From: Paracoccaceae bacterium
GTDB lineage: Bacteria > Pseudomonadota > Alphaproteobacteria > Rhodobacterales > Rhodobacteraceae
Length of the DNA stretch: 5,041 nucleotides
NCBI GenBank assembly: GCA_021767525.1
Contig: JAASTF010000250.1
Coordinates: forward strand, 1 to 5,041
Direction of reading: 5' to 3'
Of this stretch, positions 1 through 5,041 are shown piece by piece. Position 1 is the stretch's first letter, and each line of letters opens with the position of its first letter. The notes beneath the pieces are model-generated. The model was not told the origin of the DNA. It did no database searches and worked only from the letters and a program-made list of their open reading frames with translations. Both the position numbers and the translations under genes were made by a program.

Positions 1-1212
1 GCCGGGCTGCATTTCCACCATGGTGATGCAATCCTCGACCGGGCAGACATTGACGCACAGGTTACAGGCCACGCATTCCTCGTCCTTGACGGTAAAGGTG
101 CGATCCTCGGACATGGCGATGGCCTGGTGGCTGGTATCCTCGCAGGCGGCATAGCAACGGCCGCACTTGATGCAGGCATCCTGGTCGATATGCGCCTTGG
201 TGACGTAATTCAGGTTCAGATGCTGCCAGTCCGACAGGTTCGGCACCGCGCGACCCACCAGATCCTGCACACCGTTCAGGCCCTTTTCGTCCAGGTACTG
301 CGACAGGCCCGAGATCATCTCTTGCACAACCTTGAAGCCATAGGTCATGGCCGCCGTGCAGACCTGCACGTTGCCCGCGCCCAGCGCAAGGAACTCGGCC
401 GCGTCCTTCCACGTGGTCACACCGCCAATGCCCGAAATCGGCAAGCCCTGCAGCGATGGGGTCCGCGCGATCTCGGCCACCATGTTCAGGGCGATGGGTT
501 TGACCGCCGGGCCGCAATACCCACCATGCGCGCCCTTGCCGTCAATCGTGGGTTCGGGGGCAAACAGGTCCAGATCGACCGAGGTGATCGAGTTGATCGT
601 GTTGATCAGGCTGACTGCATCCGCGCCGCCATCCTTGGCCGCCTGCGCGGGTTTCTTGATATCGGTGATGTTCGGCGTCAGCTTGACGATCACCGGCAGG
701 TCGGAATGGGTTTTGCACCATTCGGTCACCTGCTGCACGTATTCCGGCACCTGGCCCACGGCGCTGCCCATGCCGCGTTCGCTCATGCCATGCGGACAGC
801 CGAAATTCAGCTCGACCCCGTCACAGCCGGTATCCTCGACCCGCTTCAGGATCTCTTTCCAGGCGTCCTCGTTCACTGGCACCATCAGGCTGACCACCAC
901 GGCCCGGTCGGGGTAATCCTTTTTCACCCGGGTAATTTCATCCAGGTTCACCTGCAACGGGCGGTCGGTGATCAGCTCGATATTGTTCAGGCCCAGCAAC
1001 CGCCGATCCGCACCCCAGATCGCGCCATAGCGCGGCCCGTTCACGTTGACGATGGGCGGGCCATCCTCGCCCAGCGTCTTCCAGACCACGCCGCCCCAGC
1101 CGGCCTCGAATGCGCGGCGCACGTTGTATTCCTTGTCCGTCGGCGGCGCCGAGGCCAGCCAGAACGGGTTGGGCGATGTGATGCCCGCGAAAGTCGTCGT
1201 CAGATCGGCCAT
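1..1212 (-). CDS. preA: NAD-dependent dihydropyrimidine dehydrogenase subunit PreA (partial, 3' end outside window)
   Basis: Catalytic subunit of bacterial dihydropyrimidine dehydrogenase, a cytoplasmic enzyme reducing uracil or thymine to the 5,6-dihydro form with electrons from PreT. 404 codons are visible; family members are about 430 residues, so roughly 30 are missing beyond the left edge. Residues 1-310 form the FMN-binding TIM barrel of the dihydroorotate dehydrogenase type. The active-site loop ELNFGCPHGMSERGMG starts at residue 134; N136 and C139 match the substrate Asn and general-acid Cys (N668, C671) of pig DPD. N77 in LNNIELI and N204-T205 match other pyrimidine-binding positions, and K45 in WKT matches the FMN-contacting Lys. 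Two ferredoxin motifs follow: C347/C350/C353/C357 and C380/C383/C386/C390 (then Pro), for two [4Fe-4S] clusters. The ATG at 1212 is preceded by GGAGG at 1225-1221, eight bases away. It follows preT by 3 bases, so it is co-transcribed. Identification is firm; substrate and cofactor preference are inferred from the family. Confidence 0.96.
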   Translation of the reverse strand, partial: MADLTTTFAGITSPNPFWLASAPPTDKEYNVRRAFEAGWGGVVWKTLGEDGPPIVNVNGPRYGAIWGADRRLLGLNNIELITDRPLQVNLDEITRVKKDYPDRAVVVSLMVPVNEDAWKEILKRVEDTGCDGVELNFGCPHGMSERGMGSAVGQVPEYVQQVTEWCKTHSDLPVIVKLTPNITDIKKPAQAAKDGGADAVSLINTINSITSVDLDLFAPEPTIDGKGAHGGYCGPAVKPIALNMVAEIARTPSLQGLPISGIGGVTTWKDAAEFLALGAGNVQVCTAAMTYGFKVVQEMISGLSQYLDEKGLNGVQDLVGRAVPNLSDWQHLNLNYVTKAHIDQDACIKCGRCYAACEDTSHQAIAMSEDRTFTVKDEECVACNLCVNVCPVEDCITMVEMQPG

Positions 1213-1215
1213 GGC

Positions 1216-2544
1216 TCAGCCCTCCGCCGTCAGTGTTGCGTGAATATCCTCGGCGGCGTCGCGGCCCTGGGCCACCGCCGTCACGGTCAGGTCGTCACCG
1301 CCTGCCGCGCAATCGCCCCCGGCCCAGACGCCGGCGACACTGGTGCGCCCGGCGCCCGTGACCTTGATCTTGCGCCCGTCCAGATCGGGCAGGCCGTCGC
1401 CGGTCAGGGTCTGGCCGATAGCCTTGAACACCTGGTCGGCAGGCAGACGGAACCGCTCGCCCGTGGGGGATAGGTCGTCGTTGGTGTATTCGAACTCGAT
1501 CTCGCGCACCGCACCATTGCCATGCACGGCGATGGGCGTGGCGTTGGTGATGATCCGCACACCCTTGGATGCGGCCAGGTCTTGTTCGTAAACGCTTGCG
1601 TTCATCCGCTCGCGCCCGCGGCGATACACCAGGCTGACATTCAGCGCGCCCAGCAGCTTGGCCTGCACGGCGGCATCCACCGCCGTCATACCGCCGCCGA
1701 TCACCACCACGTCGCGGCCCACCGGCAGCGCCGACAGATCCCCGGCCTGGCGCAGATCGGCGATGAAATCCACCGCGTCCAGCACGCCATCCTTGTCCTC
1801 GCCCTCGGCGTTCAGGGCGTTCACGCCGCCCAGACCGATGCCCAGGAACACGGCGTCATACTCGGCCTTCAGCGCGTCCAGCGTGATGTCACGGCCCAGC
1901 GCCTTGCCGTTCTCCACCGTGATCCCGCCGATCTTCAGCAGCCACTCCACCTCGGCCTGCGCGAAATCGCCGGGCGTCTTGTAGGCGGCGATGCCGTATT
2001 CGTTCAGACCGCCGGGCTTGGGCCGCGCGTCATAGATCACGACATCATGCCCCTTCATCGCCAACCGATGCGCACAGGCCAGCCCCGCCGGCCCGGCGCC
2101 CACCACGGCAACGCGCCGCCCGGTCGCTTCGGCGCGGGTGAACGGGTGCACCCCCTGCGCCATCAGCGTGTCGGTGGCATAGCGTTGCAGCTCGCCGATT
2201 TTGACCGGCTTGCCCTCGGCCACTTCGCGCACGCAGGCCTGTTCGCACAGGGTTTCCGTCGGGCACACCCGGGCGCACATGCCGCCCAGGATGTTCTGAT
2301 CGAAAATCGTGCGCGCCGCCGCCTCGGGCGTGCCGGTGGCAATCTGCCGGATGAACAACGGAATATCGATATCCGTGGGACAGGCCGTGATGCAGGGCGC
2401 ATCGTGGCAGAAATAGCAGCGATCAGCGGCGACAAGCGCCTCGTGATCGTCCAGCCGCGGGTGCAGATCGGTAAAATGCTCGGCATAATCGGCGGGGTTC
2501 AGACGCCCCGCGACGATACCGGGGGTCAGCGGTGTCGCAGACAT
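1216..2544 (-). CDS. preT: NAD(P)-dependent dihydropyrimidine dehydrogenase subunit PreT
   Basis: Electron-input subunit that oxidises NAD(P)H and feeds PreA. It resembles domains I-III of mammalian DPD and the small subunit of glutamate synthase. In the 442-residue form, the N-terminal Fe-S domain has C43, C46, C51, C55, C90, C94, C100 and C104. Q120 lies 16 residues after C104, the same spacing as the unusual Gln156 cluster ligand after Cys140 in pig DPD. An FAD Rossmann motif GAGPAG is at 149-154, a second nucleotide motif GGGMTAVD at 283-290 with YRR at 307-309 after it, and the closing FAD motif GVWAGGD at 405-411. Start choice: ATG 2544 gives MSATPLTPGIVAGRLNP, which fits the N-terminus I expect for this family. 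ATG 2550 (two residues longer) is nearly as good. ATG 2571 lies upstream of the AGGAGAG ribosome site and is unlikely. Glutamate synthase small subunit is the main alternative name, but the adjacent preA decides against it. Confidence 0.95.
   Translation of the reverse strand: MSATPLTPGIVAGRLNPADYAEHFTDLHPRLDDHEALVAADRCYFCHDAPCITACPTDIDIPLFIRQIATGTPEAAARTIFDQNILGGMCARVCPTETLCEQACVREVAEGKPVKIGELQRYATDTLMAQGVHPFTRAEATGRRVAVVGAGPAGLACAHRLAMKGHDVVIYDARPKPGGLNEYGIAAYKTPGDFAQAEVEWLLKIGGITVENGKALGRDITLDALKAEYDAVFLGIGLGGVNALNAEGEDKDGVLDAVDFIADLRQAGDLSALPVGRDVVVIGGGMTAVDAAVQAKLLGALNVSLVYRRGRERMNASVYEQDLAASKGVRIITNATPIAVHGNGAVREIEFEYTNDDLSPTGERFRLPADQVFKAIGQTLTGDGLPDLDGRKIKVTGAGRTSVAGVWAGGDCAAGGDDLTVTAVAQGRDAAEDIHATLTAEG
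1221..1225 (-). promoter_or_regulatory. preA ribosome binding site inside the 3' end of preT
   Basis: GGAGG is read on the minus strand at 1225-1221, eight bases before the preA ATG at 1212. It lies within the last codons of preT, just before its TGA (1218-1216). Ribosomes ending preT therefore pass over the preA start, which suggests translational coupling and balanced synthesis of the two subunits. Confidence 0.75.
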
Positions 2545-2552
2545 TCCCATAA

Positions 2553-2559
2553 CTCTCCT
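2553..2559 (-). promoter_or_regulatory. preT ribosome binding site
   Basis: AGGAGAG is read on the minus strand. The AGGAG core ends 4 bases before ATG 2550 and 10 bases before ATG 2544, so it can serve either start. It excludes the upstream ATG at 2571, which has no recognisable site of its own before it. Confidence 0.7.
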
Positions 2560-2595
2560 GTTGGTGCCCATTTCGGTGCCTTGTGATTGGGATCG

Positions 2596-2623
2596 AGTAT
2601 TCCACGATTCGATTTTTTATCAA
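2596..2623 (-). promoter_or_regulatory. Candidate sigma70-type promoter of preTA
   Basis: On the minus strand a -35 box TTGATA (2623-2618, five of six consensus bases) is followed after 16 bases by a -10 box AATACT (2601-2596, four of six). The predicted transcript start is near 2589, giving a leader of about 40 bases that contains the AGGAGAG site. The -35 box shares its first three bases with the palindrome at 2621-2643. This is a pattern match by eye; transcript start mapping is needed to confirm it. A second possible -35 (TTGTCC, 2648-2643) has no good -10 partner. Confidence 0.5.
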
Positions 2624-2643
2624 TCGGTAAAATTTACCGGTTG
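2621..2643. promoter_or_regulatory. Palindromic operator candidate upstream of preT
   Basis: This is a 23-base inverted repeat centred on base 2632. Its inner arms CGGTAAA and TTTACCG are perfect around one central A. A mismatch follows (T2624 against G2640), and then CAA and TTG pair again, so 10 of 11 arm positions match. It abuts and overlaps the predicted -35 box of preTA by three bases, the usual place for repressor occlusion. The AT-rich core stands out against the GC-rich surroundings. Dimeric regulators such as TetR- or GntR-family proteins bind sites of this shape, and pyrimidine-catabolism operons are often controlled by TetR-family proteins. The actual regulator is not in this window. 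Confidence 0.6.
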
Positions 2644-2646
2644 GAC

Positions 2647-2678
2647 AAAAATGCTCGTGGCGCGGTCCCGCGCACAAG
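2647..2678 (-). terminator. Rho-independent terminator of rsmB
   Basis: Minus-strand RNA from 2678 to 2654 folds into a GC-rich stem of about ten pairs. CTTGTGCGCG pairs with CGCGCCACGAG, with one bulged C, one G-U pair and a GGAC loop. One C, one A and then five T (2651-2647) follow directly. It starts 25 bases after the rsmB stop and ends three bases before the preT operator, insulating the two units. The T-run is short, so termination may be incomplete. Confidence 0.7.
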
Positions 2679-2703
2679 TTTTGGGCAGTTACAGGGAATA
2701 GGC

Positions 2704-3972
2704 TCAGTCGCGGCGCAGGACAGCCATGTAAAACCCGTCCATACCGCCCAGATCGGGCCAGAAATCCGGGCGTAGGCGCAACCCGCCTTCTTCCGTGATC
2801 CAGGCCGGGTCGATCCCCGGGCGGTCCAGCGCGGCGCGATCCACCCGCAGGCCGGGATGGCGGGCCAGCGCCTCGTCCACCTGCACCTCGCCCTCGTCCG
2901 GCAAGAGCGAGCAGGTGCAGAACACCAGCCGCCCGCCGGGTTTCAACAGGCCCAGCGCATGATCCAGCATCGCCGCTTGCAATTCGATCAGCGCGCCGAA
3001 CTCGGCCCCGTCCTTGGCGTGGGGCAGGTCCGGGTGGCGGCGGATCGTGCCGGTGGCCGAACAGGGCGCATCCAGCAGGATGGCATCGTATTGCCCCGTA
3101 TGCTCCAACGCATCGCCCGCGACGATCGCGGCACGCAGGCCGGTGCGGTCCAGGTTCTCGGTCACGCGCACCAGCCGCGCCTCCGAGATATCCAGCGCGG
3201 TCACATCCGCGCCCGTGGCGGCCAGTTGCAGCGTCTTGCCGCCCGGCGCGGCGCACATGTCCAGCACCGCCTCGCCCGGTTGCGCATTCAGCAGCCGCGC
3301 GGGCAGCGCGGCGGCGGCATCCTGCACCCACCACGCACCCTCGGTGTAGCCGGGCAGCGCCGACACCTGCCCCGCCTGCGCCAACCGAACCAAGCCCGTG
3401 GGCGTCACCGTGCCGCCCAGCTTTTCCGCCCAGCCTTCGGCGTCGCTCTTCACCGTCAGGTCCAGCGGCGCACCGGCGAAATGCGCGGCCTCCATCGTCA
3501 TAACCGCATCCGCGCCCCAGGCCGCCACCAGCGGCCCACGCAGCCATTTCGGCAGGCGCGGCACCCGCAACGTGGGCCAGGCGGCCGGCCCGGCCTCGGC
3601 CACCTTGCGCAGCACCGCATTGACCAGCCCCTTCATGTGCTGGCCGCGCTTGTCGGCACCGGCCAGGGCCACCGCCTCGTTCACCACGCCATGGGCATCG
3701 CCGCCCAGGCACAGCTCGACCGTGGCCAGCCGCAGGATGTTGCGCGTATGCAGCGGGGGATACTTGCGCAGGTGTTTCTGCAACAGACGGTCGGCGCGTT
3801 CCAGCCCGCGCAGGGTATCCTGCGCCAACCGCTGCGCCCTTGCGCGGTCTGCGGGCTCCAGCCGCTCCAACGCGCCACCAGCCAGCAATTCGGCCATCAG
3901 CCGCCCCTCGCCCAGAACCTGGTCAAGCAGATAAACGGCGCTGCGGCGCGCGGGGGAATAAGATCGGGACAT
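2704..3972 (-). CDS. rsmB: 16S rRNA (cytosine-967-C5)-methyltransferase RsmB
   Basis: SAM-dependent enzyme that forms m5C at the position equivalent to E. coli 16S rRNA C967, acting in the cytoplasm on rRNA. It has 422 residues against about 429 in E. coli. A helical NusB-like RNA-binding domain covers roughly residues 5-130, and the Rossmann methyltransferase domain about 210-422. Visible motifs are SAM loop DMCAAPGGKT (238-247), acidic D261 after the second strand, GDA at 286-288, motif IV DAPCSATG (301-308, C304) and motif VI CTCS (352-355, C354). The two Cys are the release and nucleophile residues of RNA m5C methyltransferases. GMDGFYMA (410-417) is the usual C-terminal signature. The ATG at 3972 gives MSRSYSPARR, where the NusB-like helix begins, with AAGG upstream. 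A longer frame to 4035 adds 21 residues that do not look like the family and would overlap the control region of the divergent gene. Other RsmB/RsmF-type m5C methyltransferases are the only alternative, but the NusB-like domain favours RsmB. Confidence 0.95.
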   Translation of the reverse strand: MSRSYSPARRSAVYLLDQVLGEGRLMAELLAGGALERLEPADRARAQRLAQDTLRGLERADRLLQKHLRKYPPLHTRNILRLATVELCLGGDAHGVVNEAVALAGADKRGQHMKGLVNAVLRKVAEAGPAAWPTLRVPRLPKWLRGPLVAAWGADAVMTMEAAHFAGAPLDLTVKSDAEGWAEKLGGTVTPTGLVRLAQAGQVSALPGYTEGAWWVQDAAAALPARLLNAQPGEAVLDMCAAPGGKTLQLAATGADVTALDISEARLVRVTENLDRTGLRAAIVAGDALEHTGQYDAILLDAPCSATGTIRRHPDLPHAKDGAEFGALIELQAAMLDHALGLLKPGGRLVFCTCSLLPDEGEVQVDEALARHPGLRVDRAALDRPGIDPAWITEEGGLRLRPDFWPDLGGMDGFYMAVLRRD

Positions 3973-3981
3973 GGGCAAACC

Positions 3982-4009
3982 TTGCTGTGCGGGGCCAGCG
4001 GCGTATATC
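3982..4009 (+). promoter_or_regulatory. Weak promoter candidate for the DUF1674 gene
   Basis: TTGCTG (3982-3987) and TATATC (4004-4009) are separated by 16 bases in the 65-base divergent gap between rsmB and the DUF1674 gene. They match three and four of six consensus bases. The predicted transcript would have a leader of about 22 bases carrying AAGGAAG. It is the best match I can find in the gap, but it is weak. No convincing box pair for rsmB was found in the opposite direction. Confidence 0.25.
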
Positions 4010-4037
4010 AGGGGCAAGGAACGGAAGGAAGCCACCG

Positions 4038-4223
4038 ATGTCCGATAGCGAAAACCGCGATCTGCCCCCCGCCGCCCAGCGCGCCCTGGCCGAAGCCGCC
4101 GAGCGCCGCAAAAAAGCCGAGGCCGAGGCCAGGGAACTGCCCAGGGACCTGGGTGGCCGCGACGGGCCCGAACCCGTCCGTTACGGCGATTGGGAGAAAA
4201 AAGGCATCGCGATCGACTTCTGA
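4038..4223 (+). CDS. DUF1674 / SDHAF4-family protein, probable succinate dehydrogenase assembly factor
   Basis: A 61-residue soluble protein with no signal peptide or membrane segment. The N-terminal half is a charged, Ala/Glu/Lys/Arg-rich helix (about residues 10-36, including AERRKKAEAEARELP). The C-terminal part GPEPVRYGDWEKKGIAIDF (43-61) is the hallmark of DUF1674, ending in the conserved DF. The mitochondrial member SDHAF4 (yeast Sdh8) binds flavinylated SdhA and helps it join the Fe-S subunit; alphaproteobacterial homologues are presumed to act likewise, in the cytoplasm. The ATG at 4038 has AAGGAAG (4025-4031) about seven bases upstream. The frame is open back to 3840, but that stretch lies inside rsmB on the other strand and is not coding. 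It is divergent from rsmB (65-base gap) and convergent with the exported protein gene (16-base gap). No sdh genes are in the window, so the role rests on family membership alone. Confidence 0.88.
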   Translation: MSDSENRDLPPAAQRALAEAAERRKKAEAEARELPRDLGGRDGPEPVRYGDWEKKGIAIDF

Positions 4224-4242
4224 CCGCGGCGCGCCCGCGTCA
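4221..4242. terminator. Inverted repeat spanning both stop codons of two convergent genes
   Basis: TGAC, a bulged C and GCGG pair with CCGC and GTCA around a CGCGC loop. The outer three bases on each side are the TGA stop codons of the DUF1674 gene (4221-4223) and of the exported protein gene (4242-4240). It could act as a compact bidirectional terminator or mRNA 3'-end stabiliser. No T-run follows on either side, and short GC palindromes arise easily here, so the call is tentative. Confidence 0.3.
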
Positions 4243-4599
4243 ATTCAGGGTCAGATCCGCAAAACGCCCCGCGCCCTTGTCCGAGGTAAATCGGATCGTG
4301 CGCCCCTGCACCTTCACCTCTTGGCAATTGGGGCCCAGATCACGCTCGCCCCACAACAGGTCGCGGCAGAAATACCCGCCTTGCCACTGCCATTGGCCCG
4401 ATACCGGGCGACCCAGCGCCTTGCCTTCGATCCGGCCATTGGGCTTGACCTGCAGGCTGATCCCCCACAGCCCGATTTCCAATGCCTTTCCCTTGACCAG
4501 CGACAGGAACGTGCCCTTGTCCCGCACGGTCTGGAACCCTTCGGCCCCAGCAGGGGCGGCCAGCAGAAAGGTAATGCATGTTGCAAGCAGTCGGATCAT
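4240..4599 (-). CDS. Small exported protein of unknown function, conserved beside dapB
   Basis: A 119-residue protein with a clear Sec signal peptide: MIR, a hydrophobic core (about residues 4-15), and a likely signal peptidase I site after A19 (AGA then EGF). The mature part of about 100 residues looks mostly beta, with regularly spaced short strands (ISLQVKPNGRIEGKALGR, then WQWQGGYFCRD). It has two cysteines, C78 and C92, that could form a periplasmic disulfide, and a conserved-looking block GYFCRDLLWG...NCQEV followed by IRFTSDKG. I recall similar short Rhodobacteraceae proteins carrying the database name dihydrodipicolinate reductase. This one shows no DapB motif, so such a name would be a neighbour-derived error. 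Start choice: ATG 4599 has GAGG nine bases before it. ATG 4608 directly abuts that GAGG, and TTG 4626 would spoil the signal peptide. It starts 68 bases after the dapB stop on the same strand and may be read through from it. Function unknown. Confidence 0.82.
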   Translation of the reverse strand: MIRLLATCITFLLAAPAGAEGFQTVRDKGTFLSLVKGKALEIGLWGISLQVKPNGRIEGKALGRPVSGQWQWQGGYFCRDLLWGERDLGPNCQEVKVQGRTIRFTSDKGAGRFADLTLN

Positions 4600-4667
4600 G
4601 GCGCGCATCCTCGGTGCATTATGCAAAGAATACGTAAAAACCGGCGGACCAGATCAATCTTATACAG

Positions 4668-5041
4668 TTACAGCCCCAGAACGTCCAACATATCGTACTC
4701 TCCGGGCTTCTTGTCCTGGCCCCACAGCGCCGCTTTCAGCGCGCCACGCGCGAAAACCGAGCGATCGCTGGCAACGTGGCGCAGGACGATCCGCTCGCCA
4801 TCGGCGGCAAACAGAACGTCATGCTCGCCCACGATGTCGCCGCCCCGAATCGCGTGGAACCCGATATGCCCCCGCTCGCGCGCGCCGGTGATGCCGTCGC
4901 GGGCGCGGTCGCTGACCGCCTCCAGCGACACGCCGCGCCCCTCGGCCGCGGCCTCGCCCAGCATCAGCGCCGTGCCCGAGGGCGCATCGACCTTGTGCCG
5001 GTGATGCGCCTCGATCACCTCGATATCGTATTCCTCGTCCA
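4668..5041 (-). CDS. dapB: 4-hydroxy-tetrahydrodipicolinate reductase DapB (C-terminal part; 5' end outside window)
   Basis: Cytoplasmic NAD(P)H-dependent enzyme of the diaminopimelate/lysine pathway, reducing the DapA product to tetrahydrodipicolinate; it also supplies a peptidoglycan precursor. Only the last 124 complete codons are present, about 45% of a typical 270-residue protein. The frame is open to the right edge with DEEYDIEV before EAHHRHKVDAPSGTAL, the DapB signature. That motif holds the catalytic His (first H of HHRHK), the Lys four residues later, and the PSGTA substrate loop. The C-terminal domain continues with FHAIRGGDIVGEHDVLFA and RHVASDRSVFARGALKAALW, typical of the tetramer-forming sheet region. 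It ends in MLDVLGL and TAA at 4670-4668. The N-terminal nucleotide-binding domain, the start and the promoter are off the window. A GTG inside the fragment (5018) is not the start, because coding similarity continues upstream of it. No truncation or frameshift is visible. Confidence 0.96.
   Translation of the reverse strand, partial: DEEYDIEVIEAHHRHKVDAPSGTALMLGEAAAEGRGVSLEAVSDRARDGITGARERGHIGFHAIRGGDIVGEHDVLFAADGERIVLRHVASDRSVFARGALKAALWGQDKKPGEYDMLDVLGL

Noticed and set aside
127..1473. A 448-codon plus-strand open frame antisense to preA and the end of preT
   Set aside because: Its product is rich in His, Arg, Gln and Ala with no recognisable domain, while the opposite strand encodes PreA and PreT with intact catalytic and cluster motifs. 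It is a composition artefact.
1522..2586. A 354-codon plus-strand open frame antisense to preT
   Set aside because: It is a shadow of preT with a His/Arg/Gln-rich product, no domain and no independent gene context.
2423..3712. A 429-codon minus-strand open frame overlapping rsmB in another frame and the start of preT
   Set aside because: Its translation is Gly/Arg/Ala-rich and is the frame-shifted reading of rsmB and the intergenic region. It crosses the terminator and promoter and has no family motifs.
4611..4664. CATAAT (4623-4618) and TATAAG (4664-4659) as -10 boxes for a separate promoter of the small exported gene
   Set aside because: Each matches five of six -10 bases, but neither has a good -35 at proper spacing: nothing for CATAAT, and only TTGGAC at 18 bases for TATAAG. 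Read-through from dapB explains expression equally well.
2857..5004. A 715-codon plus-strand open frame running across rsmB, the DUF1674 gene, the small exported gene and dapB
   Set aside because: It is antisense to three well-supported genes and spans the DUF1674 gene in another frame. The product is low-complexity, rich in Arg, Gln, His, Pro and Ala with no domain. GC-rich third positions make stop codons rare in this frame.
1..5041. Possible mobile element, CRISPR array, tRNA, riboswitch or novel defence system
   Set aside because: Every stretch is accounted for by core genes or short intergenic gaps (largest 153-159 bases, depending on which preT start is used). No direct-repeat arrays, transposase motifs, tRNA cloverleaf or toxin-antitoxin-like small gene pairs were seen.

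Overview
The window is GC-rich, tightly packed bacterial chromosome. The protein sequences look like those of an alphaproteobacterium of the Rhodobacteraceae (Roseobacter/Rhodobacter relatives). The evidence is the strong bias to G or C at third codon positions, a DUF1674/SDHAF4-type protein divergent from rsmB, and a small secreted protein next to dapB. The family assignment comes from recognising the proteins, not from a database search.

Layout. On the minus strand, right to left: the 3' part of dapB (lysine/diaminopimelate synthesis, cut by the right edge); a small exported protein of unknown function; then, after one plus-strand gene, rsmB (16S rRNA m5C methyltransferase); then preT and preA, the two subunits of an NAD(P)H-dependent dihydropyrimidine dehydrogenase, with preA cut by the left edge. 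The only plus-strand gene is a 61-residue DUF1674/SDHAF4-like succinate dehydrogenase assembly factor. It is divergent from rsmB and convergent with the small exported protein.

How it works together. preT and preA form an operon with a 3-base gap; the preA ribosome binding site lies inside the end of preT. PreT (FAD, NAD(P)H and two N-terminal Fe-S clusters) passes electrons to PreA (FMN dihydropyrimidine site and two C-terminal [4Fe-4S] clusters). This is a two-subunit version of the single-chain mammalian enzyme, and it carries out the first, reductive step of uracil/thymine breakdown. The 153 bases between rsmB and preT hold, in order on the minus strand, a Rho-independent terminator for rsmB, a 23-base near-perfect palindrome that looks like a repressor operator, and a sigma70-type promoter whose -35 box overlaps that palindrome. 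The catabolic operon is therefore probably separately regulated from the housekeeping rsmB gene.

Most of the window is ordinary core metabolism and translation. No mobile element, CRISPR array, tRNA or rRNA was seen. The long antisense open frames, up to 715 codons, are GC-driven shadows. The points most worth following are the preT operator and the uncharacterised exported protein beside dapB.
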